48,811 nt of DNA from Planctomycetota bacterium. Its GTDB lineage: Bacteria > Planctomycetota > Uabimicrobiia > Uabimicrobiales > Uabimicrobiaceae. A program made the translations under genes and the position numbers. Where the stretch lies: assembly GCA_029260735.1 (NCBI GenBank), contig JAJDCR010000086.1, positions 1 to 48,811 of the forward strand, given 5' to 3'. Under the pieces are notes generated by a model. It was not told the origin of the DNA. It worked only from the letters and a program-made list of their open reading frames with translations, and did not search any database. This document shows positions 41,369 through 48,811 of this stretch, one piece after another. Each line of letters begins with the position of its first letter. The stretch's first letter is position 1.

Positions 41369-43774
41369 TTATTTTTTCCCTTTCAAGACTAGAGAATAGC
41401 TAATTTTTTCGTTCTTTTCCTCAGGAGTTTTTAGGTAGATGAGCTCTGCTAATTCTCCCTTTTGCCAGGTTGAGACAAAATCATCGTAGTGGTAGCTACC
41501 AGGATTGCCCGATTGGCCTCCGGGGTAAATTCCCCAAGCCTTTACTTCTTCTCCACAAGAAACCACCATTTTCCAGGAAACTCCTGCCCGTCGCCGAGTG
41601 GCATTGACTATGTGCTTGCCTCCAGAAGTGAGCAAATTTAGTCGAGAGAAAGCAGGGATTCGAGCCAAGTGTACGAGATCTGTTCCTTCGTATCTTCCCC
41701 AAGCCCATTTTTCTCCTAGAGAACCATATTGGTTATAAAGCGATTGATAGGTCTGCTTGAAAGTGGATAATACTAAATCTGCCAGGGTCTCTTTGGGTAG
41801 GGTATTGGTGTTGTCAAACCATTTTGCTTCTGGTTCTGAACAAATCATAGTTATGGTTCTATAGCTAGAAGGTTTGGTCAAGTTTTCATCACTGATCTCA
41901 TCTAACCAAATTGCATCGTAGAGTTTGCTCCACCAATCATCGAAGCAACTCGGACCAATTTGATCGGAGTCGTTGTAGTAGTCCCAAGAAACGAGGGTCT
42001 CATACATCTCTTTTTCCTGTTTACTTAGGTCATCGAGAGGCAGGAGTTTCAAGATCGTAGGTAAGAGAGAGAGAGCGAGAAGATTTTTGTTGTCATTTTG
42101 CAAGTCTTTCATATCTTGCACGCTGACTTTTTCTATCTCGCTCAAGCGCTCGTTGATTCGAACATTGCGGTAATGCTCAAAATGCCCGCCAAGCATAGGA
42201 TAGGGATAAGATTCATTTGTGGGATGTTGGTTGGCGGAACTAACAAATCCTCGCTCGGGATTTTTTGTATGAGGATTTTGCTCTTGAGGAATCCATTTCC
42301 AATCATAAAGAGAACTACTTCCATCGCTAACGTATTTTCCTTGGCCTGGCCAACGAGCAGGAAACTTCCCATTATGCCATAAAGCAATGTCTCCCTCTTG
42401 GCTCGCAAAAATAAAGTTTTGGGCAGGAGAAGCATATGTCTGGAGAGCTTTCTTATAGTCGTCGTAGTTTTGCGCTCGATTAAGAGAGTAGAAAGCGAGC
42501 AATTCATTAGAAGGATCGTGAGCGCTCCAACGAAAGGCATAAACTGGTTGATTGGGCTTTAAAAAAGGAATAGGGCCATGATGACTATAGTTTAAAGGAA
42601 AAGTAAACTCTTTTTCTCCTCTTACTTTAATCGTTTCGGTGGTTTTTTTAGTTTTTTTCCACTCATTATCATGCCAGTACTCATTTAAAGACTGATCCTT
42701 GAATTTTAAAAGATACCAATCGGCAACGTCAACCGCAGAGTTTGTCACTCCCCAAGCAATTTTATCATTGAAACCAATGATAATAGTCGGAGCTCCTGGA
42801 ATACTGACGCCATAACAATTTACTCCGGGAGCCACTAACTGAATTTCGTACCAAATAGAAGGGAGATTCAAATTGAGGTGAGGGTCATTTGCCAAAATAG
42901 GAGAGCCGGTGGCACTTTTTTCACTGGAGACAGCCCAGTTGTTGCTTCCATGAGTAGGATCTAAAGGCTCATAAAGAAAGAGATCTTTCGCTTGTGGCTG
43001 AAATTCCTTTTCTGGCTTTGAGATGGGAATAGGAGAAAAATCCCAGACTGTCTCTGCAGGAATAACGGGGTCTACCTTGCTAGGAAAATCTCGAAAGAGA
43101 TCTTCCGTCGCTTCTTTACCAAACTTAGCAGCAATATTACTCATCTCTCTATCTTTATTATAGCCAGAGAGTGTCCAGGCCATACTCTTTAAGAGTAGAG
43201 ATGTTTTTACAGGAGTCCAGGCCTCTGGTGCATAGTCTAGGAGCTTATATTCTAAGGGATAGTTTTTAGGCTCTAAGCTTTTAATGTAAGCATTGATTCC
43301 TTCGCTGTACGCATTTACGACTAAGCGCGTTTTTTCATGCGCCATAGTCTCCTTCATCGAGTTTTCTGCGGCATACATTTTCCCGAGAGATCTTTGATTA
43401 CGATCAAACTCAACGGCTCGGGCTCCCACTATTTCAGAAAGACGTCCTGCCGTAGCGTGGGTTTGAAATTCCATTTGCCATAATCGGTCAAGAGCGGTGA
43501 TGTACCCTTGGGCAAAATACAAATCATGTTCATTTTCGGCAAAGATATGGGGAACACGTCTTTTATCCCAAAGAACCGTTACTTTACGGTTTTCTAATTC
43601 AGGAAAAGAAAGATCTTTTTTTTCGGGAAAATTATCCCACTCTGCATTTTGCCAAAACCCATGAAAGGGATCCAGAAACTTACCCAAAGGAGGGACATTT
43701 CCTATTTTGTGATTTAAAGCGATAACTAGTGCGATAGTAAAAACAAGACTTACTATCCATTTTAGCTTTTTCAT
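41369..43774 (-). CDS. penicillin acylase family (S45) Ntn-hydrolase
   Basis: An 801-residue precursor of a self-cleaving amidase. An N-terminal membrane segment or signal (residues 5-22) targets it to the periplasm. The alpha-chain region contains DLYFAQGYITALDRLWQMEF near 84-103. The beta-chain should begin at Ser277 in HGSNNWAV, the nucleophile after autoproteolysis. Later motifs are NDPHLNLNLPSIWYE and a GGQSGNPGSYHYDDF ending. Substrates in the family include beta-lactams, acyl-homoserine lactones and N-acyl amino acids. It overlaps the threonine aldolase gene by 4 nt. Confidence 0.93.
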   Translation of the reverse strand: MKKLKWIVSLVFTIALVIALNHKIGNVPPLGKFLDPFHGFWQNAEWDNFPEKKDLSFPELENRKVTVLWDKRRVPHIFAENEHDLYFAQGYITALDRLWQMEFQTHATAGRLSEIVGARAVEFDRNQRSLGKMYAAENSMKETMAHEKTRLVVNAYSEGINAYIKSLEPKNYPLEYKLLDYAPEAWTPVKTSLLLKSMAWTLSGYNKDREMSNIAAKFGKEATEDLFRDFPSKVDPVIPAETVWDFSPIPISKPEKEFQPQAKDLFLYEPLDPTHGSNNWAVSSEKSATGSPILANDPHLNLNLPSIWYEIQLVAPGVNCYGVSIPGAPTIIIGFNDKIAWGVTNSAVDVADWYLLKFKDQSLNEYWHDNEWKKTKKTTETIKVRGEKEFTFPLNYSHHGPIPFLKPNQPVYAFRWSAHDPSNELLAFYSLNRAQNYDDYKKALQTYASPAQNFIFASQEGDIALWHNGKFPARWPGQGKYVSDGSSSLYDWKWIPQEQNPHTKNPERGFVSSANQHPTNESYPYPMLGGHFEHYRNVRINERLSEIEKVSVQDMKDLQNDNKNLLALSLLPTILKLLPLDDLSKQEKEMYETLVSWDYYNDSDQIGPSCFDDWWSKLYDAIWLDEISDENLTKPSSYRTITMICSEPEAKWFDNTNTLPKETLADLVLSTFKQTYQSLYNQYGSLGEKWAWGRYEGTDLVHLARIPAFSRLNLLTSGGKHIVNATRRRAGVSWKMVVSCGEEVKAWGIYPGGQSGNPGSYHYDDFVSTWQKGELAELIYLKTPEEKNEKISYSLVLKGKK

Positions 43775-44832
43775 ACTTTCTCCATCATTCTATTTTTTGA
43801 AGGCACAAGAATTTTCTTTAGAGAGGCGACAAATCTGTCAATGTCTTCGTCGTGGATATCAAGGTGTGTAACCAGTCGAGAGACACTTGTTCGACGATCG
43901 GTGAATATCTTTACATTTTCTTGAGCTAGCTCCTGTTCTAAAACTTCTCCGGGAACTCCCGTCTGAGAGAAATCCATAAATAGCATATTCGTTTCGACCG
44001 GAGTATTCCGGATACTAACCCCTTCTATTTCCGACAAAAGATTAGCCAATCTTTGAGCTCTTTGGTGGTCTTTAGCTAAGCAGGAACGATTGTTTTCTAA
44101 GGCATAAATGCCAGCTGCTGCGATAATCCCTGATTGACGCATAGCTCCTCCGAATAGTTTACGGAAACGATGAACTCTCTTCCTTATCTTTTCGTTAGAA
44201 CAAACAACCATTGACCCCATAGGAGTTCCTAAGCCTTTCGAGAGACAAAAAGAAATCGTATCGAAGTATTGCGCAATCTCAGATACGCACACTTGTAAAG
44301 CCGCTGCCGCGTTAAAAATACGAGCCCCATCGAGGTGCATTTTTAAGTTTCTTTCTTGGCAAAATTTATGGACGGCCTCAATTTTTGGCAAAGGAATAAC
44401 ATGGCCATTGTGAGTGTTCTCTAAAGAAACTACTGTAACGGGAGCAAAGTGCTGATCAGAGGGAGGAACTAAGGTCTCTAGTTCCTCTACTTCAATAACC
44501 CCTCTGCTGTCTCCTGCTAAGACAGGAGTTATCCCTGAAAGAAAAGGAGCTCCCCCCGACTCATAGGAATAAATATGAGCATGAGCAGGCATGATAACAG
44601 CATCTCCCGGTTCGCTTAAGGCTTTAATGGCCAACTCGTTAGCCATTGTTCCGGAAGGAACTAAGATAGCGGAATCTTTTTTAAACATATTCTTGACCAT
44701 GTCTTGGAGTTTATTTACAGTGGGGTCTTCCCCGAACATATCATCTCCGAGTGGACACTCCATCATTGCCTTACGCATGGATAACGAGGGCAAAGTCACA
44801 GTGTCGCTTCTCAGGTCAATAACTCTTGGCAT
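43771..44832 (-). CDS. ltaE: low-specificity L-threonine aldolase
   Basis: A 353-residue PLP enzyme cleaving threonine and related beta-hydroxy amino acids to glycine and an aldehyde. It has the N-terminus IDLRSDTVTLPS, then GDDMFGEDPTVN, PSGTMANELA near 59-68, HLDGARIFNAAA with Asp168, and CLSKGLGTP with Lys199 as Schiff-base lysine. AAGGAA precedes the ATG. It lies 10 nt after the Ser/Thr kinase and overlaps the acylase gene (ATGA). The aldehyde product could link it to the aldehyde-oxidising enzymes of the window, but that is speculative. Confidence 0.94.
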   Translation of the reverse strand: MPRVIDLRSDTVTLPSLSMRKAMMECPLGDDMFGEDPTVNKLQDMVKNMFKKDSAILVPSGTMANELAIKALSEPGDAVIMPAHAHIYSYESGGAPFLSGITPVLAGDSRGVIEVEELETLVPPSDQHFAPVTVVSLENTHNGHVIPLPKIEAVHKFCQERNLKMHLDGARIFNAAAALQVCVSEIAQYFDTISFCLSKGLGTPMGSMVVCSNEKIRKRVHRFRKLFGGAMRQSGIIAAAGIYALENNRSCLAKDHQRAQRLANLLSEIEGVSIRNTPVETNMLFMDFSQTGVPGEVLEQELAQENVKIFTDRRTSVSRLVTHLDIHDEDIDRFVASLKKILVPSKNRMMEKV

Positions 44833-44842
44833 AATATTTTCC

Positions 44843-47140
44843 TTACAAAGACTGATATTCCAAAGGAATTTTTTGAAACTCGGGTAGATCCCGGATCAAA
44901 TCGAGTTTTTTGTCTGTCTGAAGACGAGAAACATCTTCAAAACCATTTTCAAAAGCTAAGCGTAAATACTCCAGGGCTTTTTCTTTTTCTTTTTTCAAAG
45001 AAAAAAGAGTCGCTAGTTTGTAATAGGCTTCTGAATCGTTACTTACATAGCTTAAGTAATTCATAAGATCATTTTCTGCTTCGAGAAAACGCTCTTGTTT
45101 CCACAAAGCAGATATTTTTTCGAGGTAGGCAACCTCATAAAAAGGAGCAATTTCCAAAGCTTTATTTAAGTCATCAAGAGCTTCTTGGTAATTATTTTGT
45201 CTATTTTGGATCATTCCTCGGTAGTAGTAAGCGCAAGGTAGACTAGGATTGTATTCCAGAGCCATGTTGCAGTACTCAATGGCTTCTGGGTAAACTTCTA
45301 GGAGATTTTCCTCTTCTGTTCCTTCGACCAAACGCCGCGCTCGCCCAATATAACCGTACTCGTTTTCGACGGGAGGGTCCATGTCCGCAATCTTACAAAA
45401 CATACTAAAGCAAGCGTTTTTATCTTTACGCAACTCATAAATTTGAGCGGAGATATACATCGAAAGATAATCTTGAGGATTGAGTTTTACTGCCGTTTCC
45501 AAAAGACCCATCGCTTTCTCATTGTACTTTTTTTGCTCTACCGGAGCACTACGGGCATAAATAGCGCAAGCTTTTCCCCATTGTTGGTAGACAATAAAAT
45601 AGTCGGGAGCAAGATCTTGAGCAAGAGAAAATTTTCTGTCAATCAAAGAAAATTTGATTTGCCGCTTATTGTAAATCCATTCATTGACTTCGTTCACCAT
45701 ATTAAGGGCCTTACCTCGGTTTTGCTCTTTAAGTAGCATATTCGTGATGACACAGAAAGAAGTGAACGTAATTAAAACAACAGCAGCAAGAGCTCCGGCA
45801 AGAGCTTTGTTACGTATTACCCATTTAGAAAGCTTAGTCAATAGAGTGGGAGGCTTAGCCCAAATTGGTTTGTGGTTAAGGTAACGACGAAGATCATCGG
45901 CAAGATCTCCTGCTCCTTGGTATCTTTTGTCCGGAGACTTTTCTAAGCATTTTAATATAATCGTTTCGACGTCTCGGTCAATATCAGGGTTGAGGATACT
46001 AGGAATAACGGGCTCTTGGTTGCTCACTTGGAAGATGAGATTGTAGAGCGACTCTCCCTGAAAAACGGGTCTTTTCGTGACCAGCTCATAGGCTACAGCA
46101 CCGATGGAGTAAATATCACTACGATGGTCAATATGTTCTCCATTGACTTGCTCAGGAGGCATGTATGCGGGTGTTCCCATAATTTCACCGGTGCGGGAAA
46201 GATTGCTGTCACCCTCTAACATTTTTGCTAAACCAAAATCCATTACTTTTAGCTTACCCTTTTTGTCGATCATGATGTTACCAGGTTTTAAATCGCGATG
46301 TATGACTTTATGTTGATGGGCAGCCTCAATGGCTTCGCAAGTGGAAAGAATAATTTCCGCAATTTCCCGAGAACTGAGATCTTTTTTACGATTTAGCTCC
46401 GAAAGAGTCTGCCCCTCGATGTATTCCATTGTGAAGTAATACTCTGGCTTTTCTCCTGAGTCATGGATAGAGATAATCTTGGGATGCTGAATTTTTGCAG
46501 TAGCTTTCACCTCTTGTAAAAAGCGTAGTATTTGCTTTTTGCTGACTTGGTCGTCCAAAATAACTTTTAGAGCCACTGTTCGGTCGAGTTGAGGATCGTG
46601 AGCCTTGTAGACTCTTCCCATGCCTCCTCGGCCCAGCTCTCCTAAAATTTTGTAACGTCCAAAATGATCTTTAAGCTTTTTTGTTTTTCCCCGACGTGCC
46701 TTTTTCTTTTTTTGCTGAACAGCTGTTTCATCTTTGGAGCGAGCAGGAGAGGGAGTTTGGGAGGAGTGGTCGATTAATTTTGTTTCTCCTGACGAAGATT
46801 TACAAGTTTCTTCCTCGTAGCTTTCTAAGATAGTTTCTTGGTTTGCCATAAGGTCAATGGTTTCATTGTCAAAATTATCTTCTCCCAACTGCTTTTCGAG
46901 GAGGGATAAAAAGCGCTGTGCTTTTTTATTTTGAGAATCGAGCTCAAGTGCTTTTTTAAAGTCCGCGATTGCTTCGTCATAGCGGCGTAGTTTAGTTAAA
47001 ACCATCGCCCGCCGATTGTAGCGAGAAGAAGTTTCCTCTGAAGAAATTATTTTGTTCAGATCTTTGAGAGCTTTTGTCCAAGATTTTTCTGAGATATGTT
47101 TTTTGATATCACGGCGCAGCTTGCTAATATTATCTTTCAT
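44843..47140 (-). CDS. TPR-flanked PknB-type Ser/Thr protein kinase
   Basis: A 765-residue transmembrane kinase. The start at 47140 is set by a consensus AGGAGGT upstream; an in-frame TTG 33 nt earlier is discounted. Residues 15-85 hold TPR-like repeats; the kinase domain runs from about 163 to 422, with the glycine loop GELGRGGMGRVYKA (168-181), Lys192, HRDLKPGN (281-288), DFGLAK (301-306) and the PPE motif (328-330). One membrane helix is at about 447-469, then an outer domain of TPR repeats (for example NNYQEALDDLNKALEIAP). All catalytic residues are present. First gene of a four-gene operon with ltaE, acylase and a membrane protein. Confidence 0.95.
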   Translation of the reverse strand: MKDNISKLRRDIKKHISEKSWTKALKDLNKIISSEETSSRYNRRAMVLTKLRRYDEAIADFKKALELDSQNKKAQRFLSLLEKQLGEDNFDNETIDLMANQETILESYEEETCKSSSGETKLIDHSSQTPSPARSKDETAVQQKKKKARRGKTKKLKDHFGRYKILGELGRGGMGRVYKAHDPQLDRTVALKVILDDQVSKKQILRFLQEVKATAKIQHPKIISIHDSGEKPEYYFTMEYIEGQTLSELNRKKDLSSREIAEIILSTCEAIEAAHQHKVIHRDLKPGNIMIDKKGKLKVMDFGLAKMLEGDSNLSRTGEIMGTPAYMPPEQVNGEHIDHRSDIYSIGAVAYELVTKRPVFQGESLYNLIFQVSNQEPVIPSILNPDIDRDVETIILKCLEKSPDKRYQGAGDLADDLRRYLNHKPIWAKPPTLLTKLSKWVIRNKALAGALAAVVLITFTSFCVITNMLLKEQNRGKALNMVNEVNEWIYNKRQIKFSLIDRKFSLAQDLAPDYFIVYQQWGKACAIYARSAPVEQKKYNEKAMGLLETAVKLNPQDYLSMYISAQIYELRKDKNACFSMFCKIADMDPPVENEYGYIGRARRLVEGTEEENLLEVYPEAIEYCNMALEYNPSLPCAYYYRGMIQNRQNNYQEALDDLNKALEIAPFYEVAYLEKISALWKQERFLEAENDLMNYLSYVSNDSEAYYKLATLFSLKKEKEKALEYLRLAFENGFEDVSRLQTDKKLDLIRDLPEFQKIPLEYQSL

Positions 47141-47425
47141 CGCACCGACCTCCTTATTTTTTTGAGGATACAAGCAATCTTATCTTTTTGTAGCCTCTTC
47201 TCGAATCTGAATAAAACGCACTGTGTTTTTCGAGGTAATAATTTTCTGCAGTATAACAAAAAAGACAAAAAATCTCCAATTTTAAAAGCCCAAGGAGGGG
47301 AAGAAAATTTTATCTCTTTTTTATGGGAACTTTTTTTGAGAGACACCATCTAAGAGGGCGTTCTTAATAAATTTTTGAGTTCTTTTATTTTGAGGGGATC
47401 TAATCCTCTTTTCAAGGAGATAACC

Positions 47426-48619
47426 ATGTTGAAAAATTATTTTTGGGCACTTCTTTTTACTTTTATTTTCACTTTGTCTACAGCAAATCTTTATAGCCAA
47501 GAAAATCTCCCCAATAGTGCTAAGGAAAGTACCCCAAAAAATGCGGAAGAGAAAGCTCCTAAAACTTCCCAGGCCAGCGTAGAAGTGGTTTTTGTTTTGG
47601 ATACAACAGGTTCCATGGGGGGATTGATTGAAGGAGCGAAGCAAAAAATTTGGTCAATAGTTAATGAAATAGCTAACGGTAAACCAACTCCTTTAATCAA
47701 AGTGGGCCTAATAGCTTACCGCGACAAAGGCGATGCCTACATCACTCAAAGATACGAGTTGAGCGACGATTTAGATTCTATTTACACTACACTGATGGGT
47801 TTTCAGGCGGATGGAGGAGGAGATACTCCTGAGCATGTAAACCAAGGACTTTATGAAGCAGTACATAAAATGGATTGGTCTTTTTCTAAAACAACTCTCA
47901 ACATTGTTTTTTTGGTAGGTGATGCTCCTCCTCAAACAAACTACACCGATGATGTCCCTTACTTAACTACTTGCAAGGAAGCTGTCAAGAAAGGAATTAT
48001 TATCAACGCTATTCGCTGTGGAGATATGGCAGAGACAGGTAAAGTTTGGCAAGAAATCGCCGATGCTAGCGAAGGTCGTTTTATGACGATTAAACAATCC
48101 GGTGGGATGACAGCAGTAAGCACTCCCTTTGATGAAAAAATTAGTCAATTAGGGCGACAACTCGAAGAAACTAATGTCACATATGGAGAAGAAAAAAAAC
48201 GCAAAGAAGCAGAAGCAAAAGCGGAAAAAGTTGTTAAGGATGTTACGGCTGGTTCTATCGAAGCTGACGTTGCCCGAACTTCTTACAAAGCAAAAATGGC
48301 AAGCGCAGGATTTCGTATTGCAAGCTTAGATCTTTTGGATTTGTTTGCAAAAAATCCGGAAAAACTTGCCGGAATACCCAAGGAACATCTTCCTGAAAAA
48401 TTAGCAAAAATGTCTTCCGAAGAACTTCAGAAGTTTTTACAAGAGAAACTGCAACAGCGTAAGAAAATCCAAGCGGAATTAGTGAAGTTAGCTAAAAAGC
48501 GTGAATCGCACATCAAAGAAGAAACAGCTAAATCCGGTAAGAGCGATTCCTTTGATGAAGAAGTCATGGATATGCTCGAAGAACAGGCTGAAGACCGAGG
48601 AATTGATTACGAAGATTAG
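47426..48619 (+). CDS. secreted von Willebrand factor A domain protein
   Basis: A 397-residue exported protein. The start at 47426 has AAGGAG six bases upstream. The signal peptide ends near residue 24. Residues 52-235 form a VWA domain with an intact MIDAS: DTTGSMGG (Asp59, Thr61, Ser63), the GGGDTPEH loop and FLVGDAPP. The rest is charged and mainly helical (AEKVVKDVTAGSIEADVA; LQQRKKIQAELVKLAKKRE), probably coiled coil. Divergent from the kinase gene across a 285-bp gap that holds no other gene. Likely a metal-dependent binding protein outside the cytoplasm. Confidence 0.88.
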   Translation: MLKNYFWALLFTFIFTLSTANLYSQENLPNSAKESTPKNAEEKAPKTSQASVEVVFVLDTTGSMGGLIEGAKQKIWSIVNEIANGKPTPLIKVGLIAYRDKGDAYITQRYELSDDLDSIYTTLMGFQADGGGDTPEHVNQGLYEAVHKMDWSFSKTTLNIVFLVGDAPPQTNYTDDVPYLTTCKEAVKKGIIINAIRCGDMAETGKVWQEIADASEGRFMTIKQSGGMTAVSTPFDEKISQLGRQLEETNVTYGEEKKRKEAEAKAEKVVKDVTAGSIEADVARTSYKAKMASAGFRIASLDLLDLFAKNPEKLAGIPKEHLPEKLAKMSSEELQKFLQEKLQQRKKIQAELVKLAKKRESHIKEETAKSGKSDSFDEEVMDMLEEQAEDRGIDYED

Positions 48620-48711
48620 GTAGGATAAAGAAGAGTAGAGAAGGTATTCACTGCGGAGCAGTGTTAGAAGATAGAATTTTATCTAAAACGCCCCTGAATA
48701 CAGTGCGAGGG

Positions 48712-48807
48712 TGGAGGGCTTTGGCTCCTGCCGAGCAGGGGATGTGCTTGGCTCTTGATATTGTAATCTAGGCACATCCCCTGCTCGGCAGGAGCCAAAG
48801 CCCTCCA
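48712..48807. repeat. perfect 36-bp inverted repeat
   Basis: Arms 48712-48747 and 48772-48807 are exact reverse complements, with a 24-nt AT-rich loop. The arms are GC-rich (containing GGCTCCTGCCGAGCAGGGG), unlike the surroundings. The CGGCAGGAGCC core is also at about 2671-2681. There is no T-run and no gene inside. It follows the VWA gene stop by 92 bp. Confidence 0.85.
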
Positions 48808-48811
48808 GGGA

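Noticed and set aside
48712..48807. Intrinsic terminator for the VWA gene
   Set aside because: The stem is far longer than usual and no T-run follows. A dispersed repeat explains it better, although it may still affect transcript ends.

Overview
The window looks like a chromosomal piece of a low-GC, Gram-negative-type (diderm) bacterium, most likely a Planctomycetota/PVC relative. This placement is inference. It rests on kdsB (Kdo activation for LPS), an outer-membrane-type beta-barrel protein, two PEP-CTERM proteins, a TPR-flanked PknB-type Ser/Thr kinase with the architecture common in planctomycetes, a bacterial DA1-like metallopeptidase, and intergenic DNA crowded with dispersed palindromic repeats. 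I see no rRNA, tRNA, CRISPR array, phage module or transposase gene.

Layout. 0.1-2.3 kb: menB and a PPP-type metallophosphatase. 2.7-6.3 kb: a three-gene xanthine-dehydrogenase-family molybdenum hydroxylase (large, small, FAD subunits), diverging from an HTH regulator coupled to a chromate transporter (6.6-8.6 kb). 8.6-12.4 kb: a two-gene envelope operon, in which a TPR plus beta-barrel outer-membrane protein is followed by a secreted protein with tandem PDGT repeats. 12.7-15.3 kb: a sulfotransferase-like gene, an unknown gene and two PEP-CTERM surface proteins. 15.5-19.6 kb: a periplasmic aldehyde oxidoreductase operon like E. coli PaoABC, in order A-C-B, plus a small Cys-rich protein, with a 24-bp palindrome upstream. 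20.0-24.0 kb: a four-gene operon of a LIM-like/DA1 peptidase lipoprotein, DUF2157, DUF4401 and GDYXXLXY proteins. 24.3-28.0 kb: an ALDH1/2-type aldehyde dehydrogenase, a GNAT acetyltransferase and a secreted charged protein. 28.0-29.2 kb: a repeat-rich gap. 29.2-34.3 kb: recN, a secreted M28 peptidase, a small lipoprotein and an SSS-family Na+ symporter. 34.6-40.2 kb: kdsB, a TSR3-like rRNA-modification homologue, a hotdog thioesterase, a PH-domain membrane protein, a CgeB-like glycosyltransferase, an SGNH hydrolase and an RDD protein. 40.3-47.1 kb (minus strand): a small unknown gene, then an operon read as Ser/Thr kinase, threonine aldolase, penicillin-acylase-type hydrolase and membrane protein. 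47.4-48.6 kb: a secreted VWA protein diverging from the kinase, ending at a perfect 36-bp inverted repeat.

How the genes fit together (inference). Two molybdenum hydroxylases and an aldehyde dehydrogenase suggest oxidation of purine- or aldehyde-like compounds in both cytoplasm and periplasm. Much of the rest is cell-envelope biology: Kdo, glycosyl transfer, SGNH modification, PEP-CTERM proteins, a possible barrel/substrate export pair and several secreted hydrolases. The least described parts are the TPR-barrel/PDGT-repeat pair, the LIM-DA1 lipoprotein operon, the Cys-rich protein in the pao operon, the bacterial TSR3 homologue and the families of dispersed inverted repeats.
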